From Aquatica leii (taxonomy: Eukaryota; Arthropoda; Insecta; Coleoptera; Lampyridae), in NCBI GenBank assembly GCA_035610365.1, contig CM069432.1:277983482-278047481 (forward strand): a DNA stretch of 64,000 nucleotides, in the 5' to 3' direction. Positions 12,361-23,757 of the stretch are shown piece by piece. The notes under the pieces were generated by a model, which did not search any database, was not told the DNA's origin, and worked only from the letters and a program-made list of their open reading frames with translations. Every line of letters starts with the position of its first letter. The first letter of the stretch is position 1. The translations under genes and the position numbers were made by a program.

Positions 12361-14472
12361 ATTTGATGTATTCGCGCATAAATGAGACGTATTCCGTTCG
12401 CATACGCTCATTGCTTGAGGACATTTTTCCAAAGCAAAAAATGACCTTTTTGCTGTTTGATACGACTCGCCCAATTTAAATGGCGAATCTTTTAAAGAAA
12501 GACGAACTATAAATCGTCCAGAAAAATCTCGTTTCGTATTTACAACAAAGTGGTTTTTGCATTCTGCCTTTTCAGTAGACAGAGGTTTTTTATGAGGAAT
12601 TTCCTCAATTTCCCAAAACTTAGATAACTTATCTTGAATAGCAGAAGAGAAATGACAATGGACTTCATTCTGTAAAGAGGAAACACTGCAAATTGGACCA
12701 CTGACAATCCAACCAAACCTAGTCTTTTGTAACTTTGGTTGACCAGGTCCAAGTGAAATCTGGCGTACACATAGCAAATCGTAAAAGCATGCTGCACCAA
12801 GAAGAATGTCAATAGAACCAGGTTTCATATAATTTGTATCAGCTAATGTGATAATACCTGGAATTTGAAGGTGCTCTGTTTTAACCTCCACGTTAGGCAG
12901 AAATCCCGTAATCATTAGTATTATTAGGCATGAAGTTTTTAAATGACATTCTTTATGTTTTGCACGTATTGACACCTCGCATTCGAAATTAACATTTGTA
13001 GAAGAGTTCATCAAACCCAGAACCTTTATGTGAGCACGTTTTTTATTAAGTTTTAAGCGATTGAATAAATCTGCAGTTATGTAATTACTTTGACTTCCCA
13101 AATCAATCAATGCTCTAACAAGATGAAACTGACCATCATTATCAGCAATGTTAACAACGGCTGTAGACAAGAGAACGTTGTTAGACGCAAACGAAGACAA
13201 AGTTAAATTACGTTCGAGTTCATTTGAGATAGTTGTTGAAGTTTGAGCGACGGTGGAAGACAATGCAGATACGTCATCGTCTAAATGAAGCAATGAATGG
13301 TGTCTGCCTTTACAGTGACGGCAGCTAAATCGCGATTTGCAGTTTTTGGATATATGACCCTTATAGAAGCAATTGGAGCAAAGGTTGTTCTCTTTGGCAT
13401 AATTAATTCGATGGTTTACAGGCAACGATTTAAACTTTTCACAGCAGAAAATTAAATAAAGGTCTTTGCAATATTGGCAAGTCTGATTGTTGGAAACAAA
13501 AGAGCAAACACCACTGTTGTGCTTTGCAATTTGTTTGCTAAGCACTTGTGATACATCGCGTGAATGCATAGGCTTTCCTGTGTCATTTGCAACTGCTTCA
13601 GCTATACTAGCCTTCAATTCAAGAAAATCTAAAAATTCGGAAATTGTAGGAGGGTTGTTGATGTCTTTGGATTCTTCCCAGTCTAATTTAGTGCGTGAAT
13701 CTAGATTTGCGACTAGATGGTGGATAATAATTACTAACTTAGGTACAAGCAATCTTAAAAACTTTACTTGCTGCATTGTATTATCGATAATTTTTCTAAA
13801 TTTAGCAGGGGATTCCTTAATGTTGTTATCGACGGAAAAAAGAGCATTGATGTGATTTCTAATTAAACCCCGTTTGTCGTTGTACCGCTTGTAAATTATA
13901 TTCCAAGCATTATTATAATTTTCCGCAGAGAAAGTTTGCGTTTTAAGCAATTCAGCAGCTTTGCCGACTAAGCTGGCTTTAAGATAATGAAATTTTTGAA
14001 TATTTTGCAACGCATCGTTTTTATTTATTAAGCCTTCGAAAGTATCCCGAAACTCAATCCACGTTTGATGTGAGCCACTGAATTTTGGAATATCTATCGC
14101 TGGCAAAGGAAAGTGTGATGTTTGATTATCGCTATTGTTTAATGAATGATTTAAATTCGTAGCATTTTCAGATTTTTCGCACAACAATATTTCGACTTCG
14201 GCGTCAACTGAATAATATCTCGCATCGAATGACTCACGTTCAACGTATTCAGGTTCAGGCTCTTTAGGCTCGCATTCTATTTGTGTTTGTATCGTGTCGA
14301 ACGACTTCATTAAATCACGGAAAGTTTGATAACGCTTTCCTAATTCCGTTTTTTGTTTAATTGTAATTTCCGCGACATCGTTTGGTAAGGTTTCGATAAA
14401 CTTTTCAAACATGCTTAATTTTGGTTTGATGACTCCGCGTTCAGCTTTTAATGATTCAATTGTTGGGGCCAT
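12358..14472 (-). CDS. gag-pro: BEL/Pao gag-protease
   Basis: I choose the ATG at 14472 (MAPTIESLKAERG), since the upstream ATG adds only 11 residues with no counterpart known to me. An N-terminal coiled region is followed by a DUF1759-type gag segment (IPKFSGSHQTWIEFRDTF). Zinc-binding knuckles follow (CSNCFYKGHISKNC and CRHCKGRHHSLLH), then a DUF1758-type aspartic protease (ALIDLGSQSNYIT). The protease active site reads D-L-G-S. The frame stays open for about 700 residues into the start of the RT region and then runs off frame near 12360. Gag would form the particle and bind RNA. This is the best preserved gene of the element. Confidence 0.88.
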   Translation of the reverse strand: MAPTIESLKAERGVIKPKLSMFEKFIETLPNDVAEITIKQKTELGKRYQTFRDLMKSFDTIQTQIECEPKEPEPEYVERESFDARYYSVDAEVEILLCEKSENATNLNHSLNNSDNQTSHFPLPAIDIPKFSGSHQTWIEFRDTFEGLINKNDALQNIQKFHYLKASLVGKAAELLKTQTFSAENYNNAWNIIYKRYNDKRGLIRNHINALFSVDNNIKESPAKFRKIIDNTMQQVKFLRLLVPKLVIIIHHLVANLDSRTKLDWEESKDINNPPTISEFLDFLELKASIAEAVANDTGKPMHSRDVSQVLSKQIAKHNSGVCSFVSNNQTCQYCKDLYLIFCCEKFKSLPVNHRINYAKENNLCSNCFYKGHISKNCKSRFSCRHCKGRHHSLLHLDDDVSALSSTVAQTSTTISNELERNLTLSSFASNNVLLSTAVVNIADNDGQFHLVRALIDLGSQSNYITADLFNRLKLNKKRAHIKVLGLMNSSTNVNFECEVSIRAKHKECHLKTSCLIILMITGFLPNVEVKTEHLQIPGIITLADTNYMKPGSIDILLGAACFYDLLCVRQISLGPGQPKLQKTRFGWIVSGPICSVSSLQNEVHCHFSSAIQDKLSKFWEIEEIPHKKPLSTEKAECKNHFVVNTKRDFSGRFIVRLSLKDSPFKLGESYQTAKRSFFALEKCPQAMSVCERNTSHLCANTSN

Positions 14473-14965
14473 TATACGCCAAATATTTAATTCGAAATAA
14501 AGCAATAAGCAAGTTTAAAAGAAACGATAAAAATAATCCGTGATGACGAATAAAGGAACCCAGTGACGTCACTAATACCGTTAAGGGTTGTATTGTGTAA
14601 ACAACGTTTGAAAATTAAAGGCGCAATTTTTATATTAATACTTAAATTTGATGTAACTGTAAGTTGAAGGCATGCACTTCAAATTTATGAAATTTAAAAT
14701 CAATGATGACGCTACAGAATAAAGCAAAATAGCACAAAAATAGCATGTAACGGCATAGATCATGGCGCAATAACGTATTTTTTATTATTTCTTTTACAGC
14801 AGCAATGGCAACCGGCGACGTGTTTAAAGTGAAAGCAATATTTTAAGGAAAAAAATAAAAAATATTGATTGAAATAGAATTTAGCAATGTTAGGAAATAT
14901 CTTGATTTGTAGGTGGACCTCGTGGTACTCTCGTAATTTGCACTTTCTTTAGATAGTTTTAAATT

Positions 14966-14984
14966 AATCTTACTCGAAGGACCA
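14966..14984 (-). other. Primer binding site of the BEL/Pao element
   Basis: Directly downstream of the 5' LTR the coding strand reads TGGTCCTTCGAGTAAG, starting with the usual TGG complement of a tRNA CCA end. I do not assign the tRNA with confidence. Confidence 0.6.
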
Positions 14985-15220
14985 TGTTCGCAAATGGGTT
15001 TAATTTAAGCAAAGCACTCATTAATTAAATATTTAATTATTAATTATGAAACATAAATGTAATCGTGTTACACTTGCAACATTCGTTTCAACGATGGGGG
15101 TGCAGAATGATCATCCACCACGTAATACACAAAAAAAAGAAGGGGTAGTACATAGTTTGTATCACACAGATGGCAATACTCGTACACAAAACAATGTATA
15201 AGCACATACAAGTGTAAACA
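14985..15220 (-). repeat. 5' LTR of the BEL/Pao element
   Basis: On the coding strand the repeat runs from TGTTTA to CGAACA, with intact TG...CA ends, and abuts the ATAAT duplication at 15221-15225. Confidence 0.9.
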
Positions 15221-15225
15221 ATAAT

Positions 15226-18200
15226 GATTATAATAAAATGTAGATTTTTTAATACAACTTAGTAGAGTAAATCTTAATTGTGTGTGTGTTTTTTTAGATG
15301 CTATTACAAGACGACATCCTAATGTAACGGATGTTACATACGTAAATCCGTTGCGTTATATTTAGGAAAATTAAGAACATTTATGTAGTACCTATGTAAT
15401 ATGTGATGATAGTAATTAGTAATTTAGGATACAATTTTTTAGTGTTGAAAACACTTATAGGATGCTTGGCTCAAAGGTTCGTGTAACGAAACGATGAAAC
15501 GCTCAGATGATACAAATCTGGAACTTGCGGTGGTGCCCAATTTCACTTCATTTTTTGTATTTTTCGGATGCAGTGTTTATTATTAATAAACAAGATATTC
15601 CTTATGATTCGTTTTATGTTTTAAAAATATAATAAGTCTTAATTTCACTCAGCAGTGATGAAAAATAATTATAGTAATTGCAGAATTAGATCTGCGCTAG
15701 CTTCCGCCTTGTACGATGCAAAAACGGTACAATATAGATGAAAATTGCACATAAACAATTTATTAGGCACAAAATTTACTACAAAAAAGTCCACGGAAGT
15801 GTATAATTATATCTAATAGTTTAAGAATTACAGAATTTTAATGTAATGTATGACATTTTCGTGCAATTTTGCACACTTGTATCTTGTATACTATTGAACG
15901 TAATTGTACCCTTCCGCCGACTTTTTTATAGTAAATTTTGTCCTCTATAAAAATGTTTTTGTGCAACTTTCTTCTATCTTGCGACACCGACAAAGCTACC
16001 CTTAGCTGCAAAAAAGCCGCGGTGGTCACCAAAGCAACTCGACCGAAACACACATGTTTTACTAAACCGATAATTTACGTTCAAATTTTAAAATGCGTAA
16101 ACGAAATAATTTAGTAAACCTGATTTATAAAGTTTTACAATAAAAACTATCAATAATAACTAGTTTAAGTCATAAACGATTTCACTGTAAAGTTATCAGC
16201 ATAGAACGAAAATATGGCAAATAAAATTTGAGTAAATTTTGAATGTTTGAATGAAATTGTACCAAGAGTCAAGCAATTGTAAAGAATATTAGTGTTATAA
16301 ATTTGTTAAGACTAGAGAAAGGATTTGTGCTAAAGTAAAGTAATGCTTTTTTATAGTCAGTAGCGCATTTGTTTAATATTAATATGAGAAAAAATTGCAG
16401 AATCAGTAAAAAAAAGAGAATTTAATAAAAAGGCATGTCGATTATGTCGCGTCACAAAATGTTTTTATTGCGAGTCCAATCTGCTGTAAGTCTACTTTAG
16501 ATATGACAAGGAATCGCGAACGCGACAAACTGTTGAAAAAAATTCAATTTTTAAACTGTGGATGCACATTTCCAAATATGAAATCTCCACTTTGCAACTT
16601 TTACATCTGAAAGGATGTGGCAACGTAGCTCGAATCGTGTCATAATCTTAAAAACTGTAGAACTGTGAACCGCCATAAAACTCGGGTAAAATCCAGTAAT
16701 CATTTAGTTTTGTAATTTTTTTTTAATGTACATCAACTAGTTAGAGTGTGGTGAAGCAATTGTCAGGAATCAGGCGAAATAAATTGTTTATTCATCATTC
16801 ATTGAATGATTTATTTAATCCAAGCGTATTCAATCAAAGTCTGGCTAAATTTCTGAAAGTTCCGCTTTGGCTCTAAAATTAATTGTGTCTAGAGAAAATT
16901 TTACATGTATCCGAATGCTCTCAATCGTATCTAAGCCAGCAAAAAATGAGTCAGTGGACGTGAATCGCAATTTTTCGACCTTTCCTCGCAAAGCATGCTT
17001 GTGAACGCAATATTATTATTTGAGCTTTGCAAAGGTGACTTTTTTCCTTGAAAATGTTTTGTGTCAAATAAAGTGTGATGTTTTGAGATTTTGTTGCTTG
17101 CTTTGTGTTTCTTACCGTACATCACTTGTAAAAGAAAAGCGAAGCGTTACCAACACATCCCAATTACCCATTTTTGTGCTTCTGTATAAAAATGTTCTAT
17201 GAAAGATGTACCCTCCAGCTTGCATTATTTCGCACTAAACTATTACATACTACTAAAGCTATAAACGGGAAACAACAGCCGGGAGTGTTTGGATTTATAA
17301 TTTTTAATACTAATTCAGTGCCGAGCACAATTTCTGTTCCTCTTGCAGAGATAAAGGGCAAACAAATTAATATACATAAATAGAAAAAAATTGTGACGCA
17401 GGCCTATCTACATACCATGATGTTTGTTCCAATGCATGGATTTAAGATAACGCGATTGGGTTTCTCTTTAGATATATCACTGAACGCTATATTTTATCAG
17501 CGCGCAGCAATTCTTGGTAATGAACGGTCTTGCTCATAATTTGTTATGACTAAAAATTCTCTATAAGTCATTGGTGTTGCTGATTCATCATCTTCTAGCG
17601 ATGAAGAGGTTATGGGAAACAATTCTTAGGCACTTCATGTACAAATGTTAAATACAAACAATTGGTGAATTCTCATACGACTATATTCTCGTTTAATATG
17701 TACCTAGAATACTAGTTATTTGCGTTTTTTTATTATTGTGTATGCATTCTTATTTTTGAAAATTGTAATAAACCTTGTTACGTAGGTAATATCGTGTTTG
17801 TTTTTACTACTTTCCGATAATTGCAAGGTTTGCGATATCTGTGAATTTTTTGTGTACTTATTTTTTGAAGATGTTTAAAATGTATACTGGTTTTATATTT
17901 ATATTTTATTCATCATTTATAATTTTATTTTGTTATTTTTATAAATAAACGTGTTTTTACAGAACATCTGCAGTGTTTCAATACGGTTTAATAAACACTA
18001 CAATGCGTAGCAAAAAAAATTAAATATAATTTGCAAACATGTATATATGTAGTAGGTATATATTTGACAAACATCTTACAAATAATAGTGAGATACATCT
18101 AGAACATATTAAAAAGTAATATTTCCTATATATTGGAAACAAATATTGAGACGACATTTACATCTAATATTTGCCATATATTTAAAAGATATTTCTGACT

Positions 18201-18333
18201 AATATTTAGAAACTATTTATTATAAACAGTGTCACAAATGCTGAGTTTGTGAAAAATTTTATACACAGAACTTATCTAGGATGAAAACTTTGGTAAAAGT
18301 ATAAATTTTTTTAACAGTTTTTTAAAAATTGAC
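15226..18333. other. No gene recognised
   Basis: Around 17160-17390 (plus) and 17515-17640 (minus, SSSLEDDESATPMTYREF) short frames look mildly coding-like, but I cannot tie them to a family. Around 18040-18230 there are recurring AATATTT-type words. Nothing else is supported. Confidence 0.5.
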
Positions 18334-18336
18334 AAT

Positions 18337-19708
18337 CAGGTCTATTATGTATCACAAACTTTATTTTAAAGGTGGGCGTTATGAGATAACATAAGGGTTT
18401 TCGGCAAACCGGTATTACGTAGCGTTTTCACAAATCGTTATTTTAACATAAACTTTAAAATAATGGTTTTCATAACCATTAAAATTTAAAATATAACAAG
18501 AGCTTTGATAGGTGACGTTAAGATAGTGGTTAGAAGAAAAAATGGCTTATAACAGATTAATTAATGTTTTTATTCTAAATCAATTAGAAAATGCGGATTG
18601 TAAGTATTTGTTTATGTATAATTTATTATAAAAATGTTTATACAATTACTTTTATTTTTATTAAAATAAACTTGTACAGGCGATAGTGGCTATCCATTAC
18701 AACCGTGGCTGTTAACTCCGGTAGCAAATGTAGAAGTGAACTCTCCACATTAAAGCAAGAAACTGTATTGAAAGGTGCTTTGGTATAATAAAAAGTAGAT
18801 TTAGATGCATTTTAAAACATAGAACACTCAATTACAACCCTGTAAAAGCTGCAAAAATTGTTTATTCTTGTGTGATTCTGCACAACATGGCAGTAGAAAG
18901 TAAGATACCACAAGAAATACTGCAAGAATTTGAAGAAGAAGCAACATCGCAAAGAGATCGGATTGTAGAACATCAGAACACAGATTTTATAGGAGGTAAC
19001 TGATGCAGTGTGTTACAATGATCAATTATTTATTTTTATTCACAGATGAGAACTAGTTAGCTGAAAAAAGGAGAATTCGCAAATTGTAATTCAAAGTTTT
19101 TGTTAATTTTATTGTAAGTTAGCTAGTAGATCTTTGTAAATATTTATTTTGAAATTATCAAATTATTTTTTTCTTAATAAAAATATTCTAATAGATTATT
19201 TATATTTATTTATATGTTTAATTTATAAAATTACTAATTACAAAAAACAAATAAACTAAAAATCATCTAAATAGCCAAACGTTTGAAAGTGCACTGCTTT
19301 TCATATTTGCGTCATTCGCCAACAGCACTTTATTGTAAACAAATGCAATCAGTTCTTCATACTAAAAACGCGTGTTTTTTTTTGCTTTTTTGACATTTTT
19401 TGACGTTTCGTTGAAATAAAACTAAAATCACGGAAAGTATAAACAACATAGATCATGTTTTTGTTTTGAAATATTGCTATCTTTTTCCGACAAACATGAG
19501 TTGCATAACATTTTTCTTGCTTTAAAACTGCTCAAAACTTACTATTCTGTTAAGCATTAAAAATAACGTTTACTTTCGAGCGTTGTTTTAAAGGTTGCTA
19601 CGTAATACCATTTCAGTAATAGACGCTAGGAAATCAGTTATTTTGAAACTTTATTTTAACATAAAGGTTGACCCTTATTTTTAAAGGTTGTGATACATAA
19701 TAGACCTG
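18337..19708 (+). mobile_element. Short PIF/Harbinger-type DNA transposon
   Basis: The ends CAGGTCTATTATGTATCACA at 18337-18356 and the matching reverse complement at 19689-19708 form TIRs, with further inverted similarity inside. AAT flanks both sides (18334-18336 and 19709-19711), a 3-bp duplication as this superfamily makes, although TWA is more usual. It is 1,372 bp long, much shorter than an autonomous element, and carries only the head and tail of a transposase. It therefore looks like an internally deleted, non-autonomous copy. Confidence 0.85.
18542..19056 (+). pseudogene. HARBI1-like (DDE_Tnp_4) transposase remnant
   Basis: The tail matches the HARBI1 family: DSGYPLQPWLLTPV at 18680-18728, then after a frame shift IERCFGIIKSRFRCI, LKHRTLNYNPVKAAKIV and CVILHNMAVE up to about 18900. 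A possible first exon (MAYNRLINVFILNQLENAD) starts at 18542 and ends at a GTAAGT donor at 18600. TTGTACAG ends at 18679 as acceptor. A second donor (GTAACT) near 18994 and an acceptor CACAG at 19045 would add a final DEN and stop. The middle of the enzyme, with most catalytic residues, is missing. Confidence 0.8.
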
Positions 19709-19711
19709 AAT

Positions 19712-20815
19712 AAATGATATATGTAAAAAAATTAATATTGATTTATTTACATAATTCATCAATGTTAGTTTTTGTTTTGATAATCTTAACTAATCCTTCA
19801 AATGACATGTTTAATTGGTACAGATTTGTTTCTAAAATTTATTACACGCGATATAACAGCATGCATTCAGTCGAATATTACAATTCGTGTGTAAGTAATT
19901 AATAGATTAATTAATTAAATTTTAGATATAAGAAACTGTTGTGATATAGTGTTGATAATTATTTCATCACGTTATGTTTATCCTAACGTAACCGGGCGGT
20001 ATTTAATTAAGCTATAAAATGTAATGTGTACGGACGATTAAAAGTGACAAATCGTTATATATTTATTCATTAATAGCAATTTGAAGTAAACGTATATAAA
20101 AGTAGTTTAAACTTAACTTACAAAAGCATTTGAAATATTAAAATTATTACGTTTTATTTGTGTGCTTTTGTAAAAGTTGCTTACAAAAGAATGAATTTTT
20201 ATTACAGTTAAACATCTACGCCATTTGTTTGAATAATTCCAAATGCGCTCCTTTCTACATGTTACACATCAAATTTTAATCAAATCCTTACAATTTTCTC
20301 ATTTTTTAAAAACATTTGTGTTGTCAAAAACAAAAGTAACAATGTGTACTTTACAACATCAAACGGGTAAGTCGTTAATAATTTAAAAACGCAGAAGTAT
20401 ACACATCACTTTTATGAACATCAAAAGAAAACAACTTGCTATTGTTGAACTTAAATAAGTTTTATATAATTTGCTGAAATGTTATATATTTTATAACTTT
20501 ACGTTCAAATTTTATAACAACGTTCTGACAAATCCCAACTTTTTTTTTATTACGTTTTAATAAGAAAACATAATTTTACAGCGAGTGCTAAACAAAATTA
20601 TTTTATTGCAAAATTTCAGTGATTGTACAAATGTTGGAAAAGTATTTTTAAGACGTAGATGTTCTTAGTTATAATTCTTCGTTACGTTTACGTATTAACA
20701 CCAATTTTGCGTTTGTTGTTTCATTATTCTCTAATAGCGTTGGTCGTTTTATCACTTGCCTTAGTAATTTAATTATACTTATTCAATAACACTATTCTGC
20801 AAAAAAATATTTTTT
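19712..20815. other. AT-rich spacer, nothing recognised
   Basis: I see no domain in any frame. A 62-codon plus frame at 19714-19902 is AT-driven. Confidence 0.55.
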
Positions 20816-23157
20816 ATCGAGCCCATACACTATTCCGGGTGATTCTTATGTAAAATGACGTCCTGAATCCAAATATGTCTTCCGTTTTCTTCCATCACCC
20901 ACCATTTTCGAGGGAGCCCCAAATCTCTAATTTTACCACTTTTCAATAAATTAATTATAATTTATTTATCGAACAATAATAATAATTATAATAATAAATA
21001 TATGGACATGAATTTAATTTAAATGGGAAAAAGAACTACTTTAGCTATAAACAGTAATAAATAAAAAGATATTCATCGTTACTTGGTGCTTGCTTTCCTT
21101 TTATACCCTGAGGTACAGCTCTCTCGTTTCAAAAACCAGCAGTACTCCGCCAACATGCTTGCATTCCACTTCCCTGAAAATCTCTTCGCCAGCTTAGCGA
21201 TGTCTTGATGAAACCGTTCCCCGTGTTCATCCGAGACTGCTCCTAAATTTTTAGGGAAAAAGTCCAGGTGCGAGTGAAGGAAGTGAACTTTAAGAGACAT
21301 GTTACATCCTATGTCCTTGTACGCTAAAAGCAGTTCCTCGACATGAGCGACATCATCTTCACTTTTGTGGTTACCCAGGACGTTCTTACAAACGTTTTGA
21401 AATGCAAGCCAAACTTGTTGTTCTTTTCGATTTAGGTGTGCAATAAACGTCGAATCTTGGAAGAGTTGTCTAATCTGGGAACCAACAAAAACGCCTTCTT
21501 TGATTTCAGCTTCGCTAAGACGAGGAAATTTAGTTTTCAAACATAGAAATGCGCCACCTGTCTTGTCTGCTGCTTTCACAAACTGCTTGATCAATCCAAG
21601 TTTGATGTGTAAAGGTGGTTAGTAAATATTTTCCTTAGGAACCAAAAGATTGTGGGCGACATTTTTCTGACCAGGAATAAGATTTTCTCGCAGAGGCCAG
21701 TCCCGTACGATGTAATGTTTATCTCGGGCTCGGCTATCCCATTCACAAAGGAAGCAGTCATATTTTTTGAATCCTGATTGCAGGCCCGTAAGTAGAGCAA
21801 CATCTTTTAAGTCAGCGCAAAGTTTTCACGTATAATCATGATAACTAATTTTATCAAGGATTCTGAAGATGTTTTCGTACGTTTCCTTCATATCAACAGA
21901 GTATGCAACTGGAACTGATGTGAAGTCATTCCCATTTGCCAACAGGACAACTTTGAAGCTTGTTTTTGATGAGTCTATAAACAGTTTCCATTTGTCTGGG
22001 TCACATGGCATCTGTAGCTCTGTCATCAATAAATTTGCATTAGGGCAGAACACTAAACCTTTATCTTCTGAGAAAAGACATTTCAGGGTTGCTTGTCTGG
22101 TCCTGTAAGAAGATATTTTTACTCCCTTTTCTAAGAGATTCTACTGTTGAAGTCGCGATTCTAGGAGCTGAGATTTAGTCTTGGGTAACTGCAAATCCCT
22201 GACAAGATCATTTAATTCCGCTTGAGTGAGGACGTGAGGTTGTCGAGAAACTAAATCTGCGGAATACTCTTCATCATCATTGAACGTATCATTCGAAGCC
22301 CCAGGTTGTGGCTCAGAGTCTTTTAAATCAATTTCCGGCTCTAGAGTATAAGTGTTTGGGGGCTCTGGGATTGGCAAAGTATCGTTATGAGGAACAGGTC
22401 TTAGAGCTGACGGAATATTGGGATACTAAATTGTATCCTTACTTTTGCTCAAAAACCCGACGGTGGAAGTCATACAAAAGTAACAATCTGTAAGATGACA
22501 GCGAGGTTCACGCCAAACCATGGGCATAGCAAATGGCATTGATTTACGGGTACCTTACCTTTGAGCCATTTGGTCAAACTACTGTAACAAGTCGTACAGC
22601 AAACTGATGGAGCCTAAGTCTTGGCCTGGTCGCCAAGTTGGCAATCAAAGTACAATTTTACACAAATGAACAAAAATGAACACAAAATCCAGCACGTTTA
22701 AAACGTCGACAAGTTAACTCTGCAACAGCTATAGATGTACTGATCGAAGCAGTTAAGCAAACAATGTAATATATTATAATGAGAAGAGTAATGCAAGTTC
22801 AAGCCTGTCGAAAATTCCTGTTTAAACCTGCATGTGGTATTGAGATCGCCAGCGTCGTGCAGTGAATCTTCCTAACTGTCCATTGATATTTTTTTACTGT
22901 CCTTATATATTTGTATTTTATTGTTGTTTCTATATACATTTTATAGCAAAACTTTTGCCATATACTATGGTATAAATTTTATTACCTGCCTTGGGATGTT
23001 TAACGGCTATAAGTAAAAATTAAAAAAAAAAATGCAAAAAATAAAATAAAAATGGGGTCCCTCCAAAATAGGTGGGTGATGGGTAAAAACGGAGTTCATT
23101 TTTGAATTCAGGAGGTCATTTTACATAAGAATCGTCAAGAATGGTATCAGGGCCGAT
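20816..23157 (-). mobile_element. TIR element of unassigned class
   Basis: Left end and right end are inverted copies of each other. GATTCTTATGTAAAATGAC at 20841-20859 matches the reverse complement at 23115-23133. The similarity continues inward over TCCTGAAT and the CATCACCCACC block (about 20895-20915 against 23060-23085), and outward less well to ATCG/CGAT at 20816 and 23157. Length is about 2.34 kb. The only coding content is the minus-strand pseudogene at 21079-22660. The exact ends and the target duplication are not certain; only T runs flank both sides. Confidence 0.72.
21079..22660 (-). pseudogene. Uncharacterised multicopy arthropod protein, possibly a transposase
   Basis: One protein can be followed through four frames: a cysteine-rich start (PFAMPMVWREPRCH then DCYFCMTS, about 22440-22600), YPNIPSALRPVPHN and a linker with LTQAELNDLVRDLQL (22141-22430), then KLFIDSSKTSFKVVLLANGN and MKETYENIFRILDKI (21826-22053). 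LKDVALLTGLQSGF, CFLCEWDSRARDKHY and PGQKNVAHNLLVP follow (21640-21820), and finally 21079-21600 with SLKVHFLHSHLDFFPKNLG and SDEHGERFHQDIAKL. Stops at about 21620 and 22430 and shifts break it. I recognise this as a repetitive, unnamed family common in arthropod gene sets. The beta-strand-like FIDSS block, a GDLK-type position, a CxxC and a late conserved glutamate would fit an RNase H-fold DDE enzyme, but that is inference. Confidence 0.7.
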
Positions 23158-23757
23158 TTTCATGCAGACCAGTGTAATCAGAGGCGGGTAATTTTAAATA
23201 ATTCTATTTGAAATACCTATTTAAAATGAAAATGGCATTTTCTATTTTGTATTTGAAATAAATTTGTTAAATCTATTTTCTATTTTGTATTTTAAATATA
23301 AATGTGTAACTATTTTTTATTTAAAATAGATTTGATTTGTCAAGACATTTTGTAGAGTAGATTCGGTGCAGAAGGAAGTTTGGCAACATCTGGATTTTAG
23401 AATCTTTCATTTTTCTTCTTGATCGAACGTGTAGTGAAATGGTGCTGGTAGTAAACGAAACGACATTGTAGTTACATTTCTTAAGATCATGTTACTATTC
23501 TCATTATTTTGTGCCTACATTAGGGTAGAAGGGGGAATTCCGGCCCCTTAAGCCATTTCTGTAATTATGGTGATATATGTTACATTGTGGATTCAATAAC
23601 TATGTAAAAATTTAGACCAACTATTAAACTACCAAAAAAAAAACCTTTATTTGAATTTAAAAAAAATACAACAACAAATTACAAACATTTTTTGTTACCC
23701 CCACGTTGCGGGAAATTCCGACCGAATAATACCGGCCGTATTACCTCCACAAAAAAC

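Larger units (their letters stand above)
9028..15220 (-). mobile_element. BEL/Pao LTR retrotransposon, full-length but mutated
   Basis: Two direct repeats of about 236-239 bp bound a gag-protease-RT-RNase H-integrase order on the minus strand, the BEL/Pao arrangement. The 5-bp target duplication ATAAT is present at 9023-9027 and 15221-15225, which fixes both ends. The left repeat has lost its terminal dinucleotide (CA where TG is expected). Many LTR mismatches and broken pol frames show an old insertion. Total length is 6,193 bp. Confidence 0.92.

Noticed and set aside
17515..17640. Minus-strand SSSLEDDESATPMTYREF fragment as a gene
   Set aside because: Only about 42 codons, bounded by stops, no family recognised.
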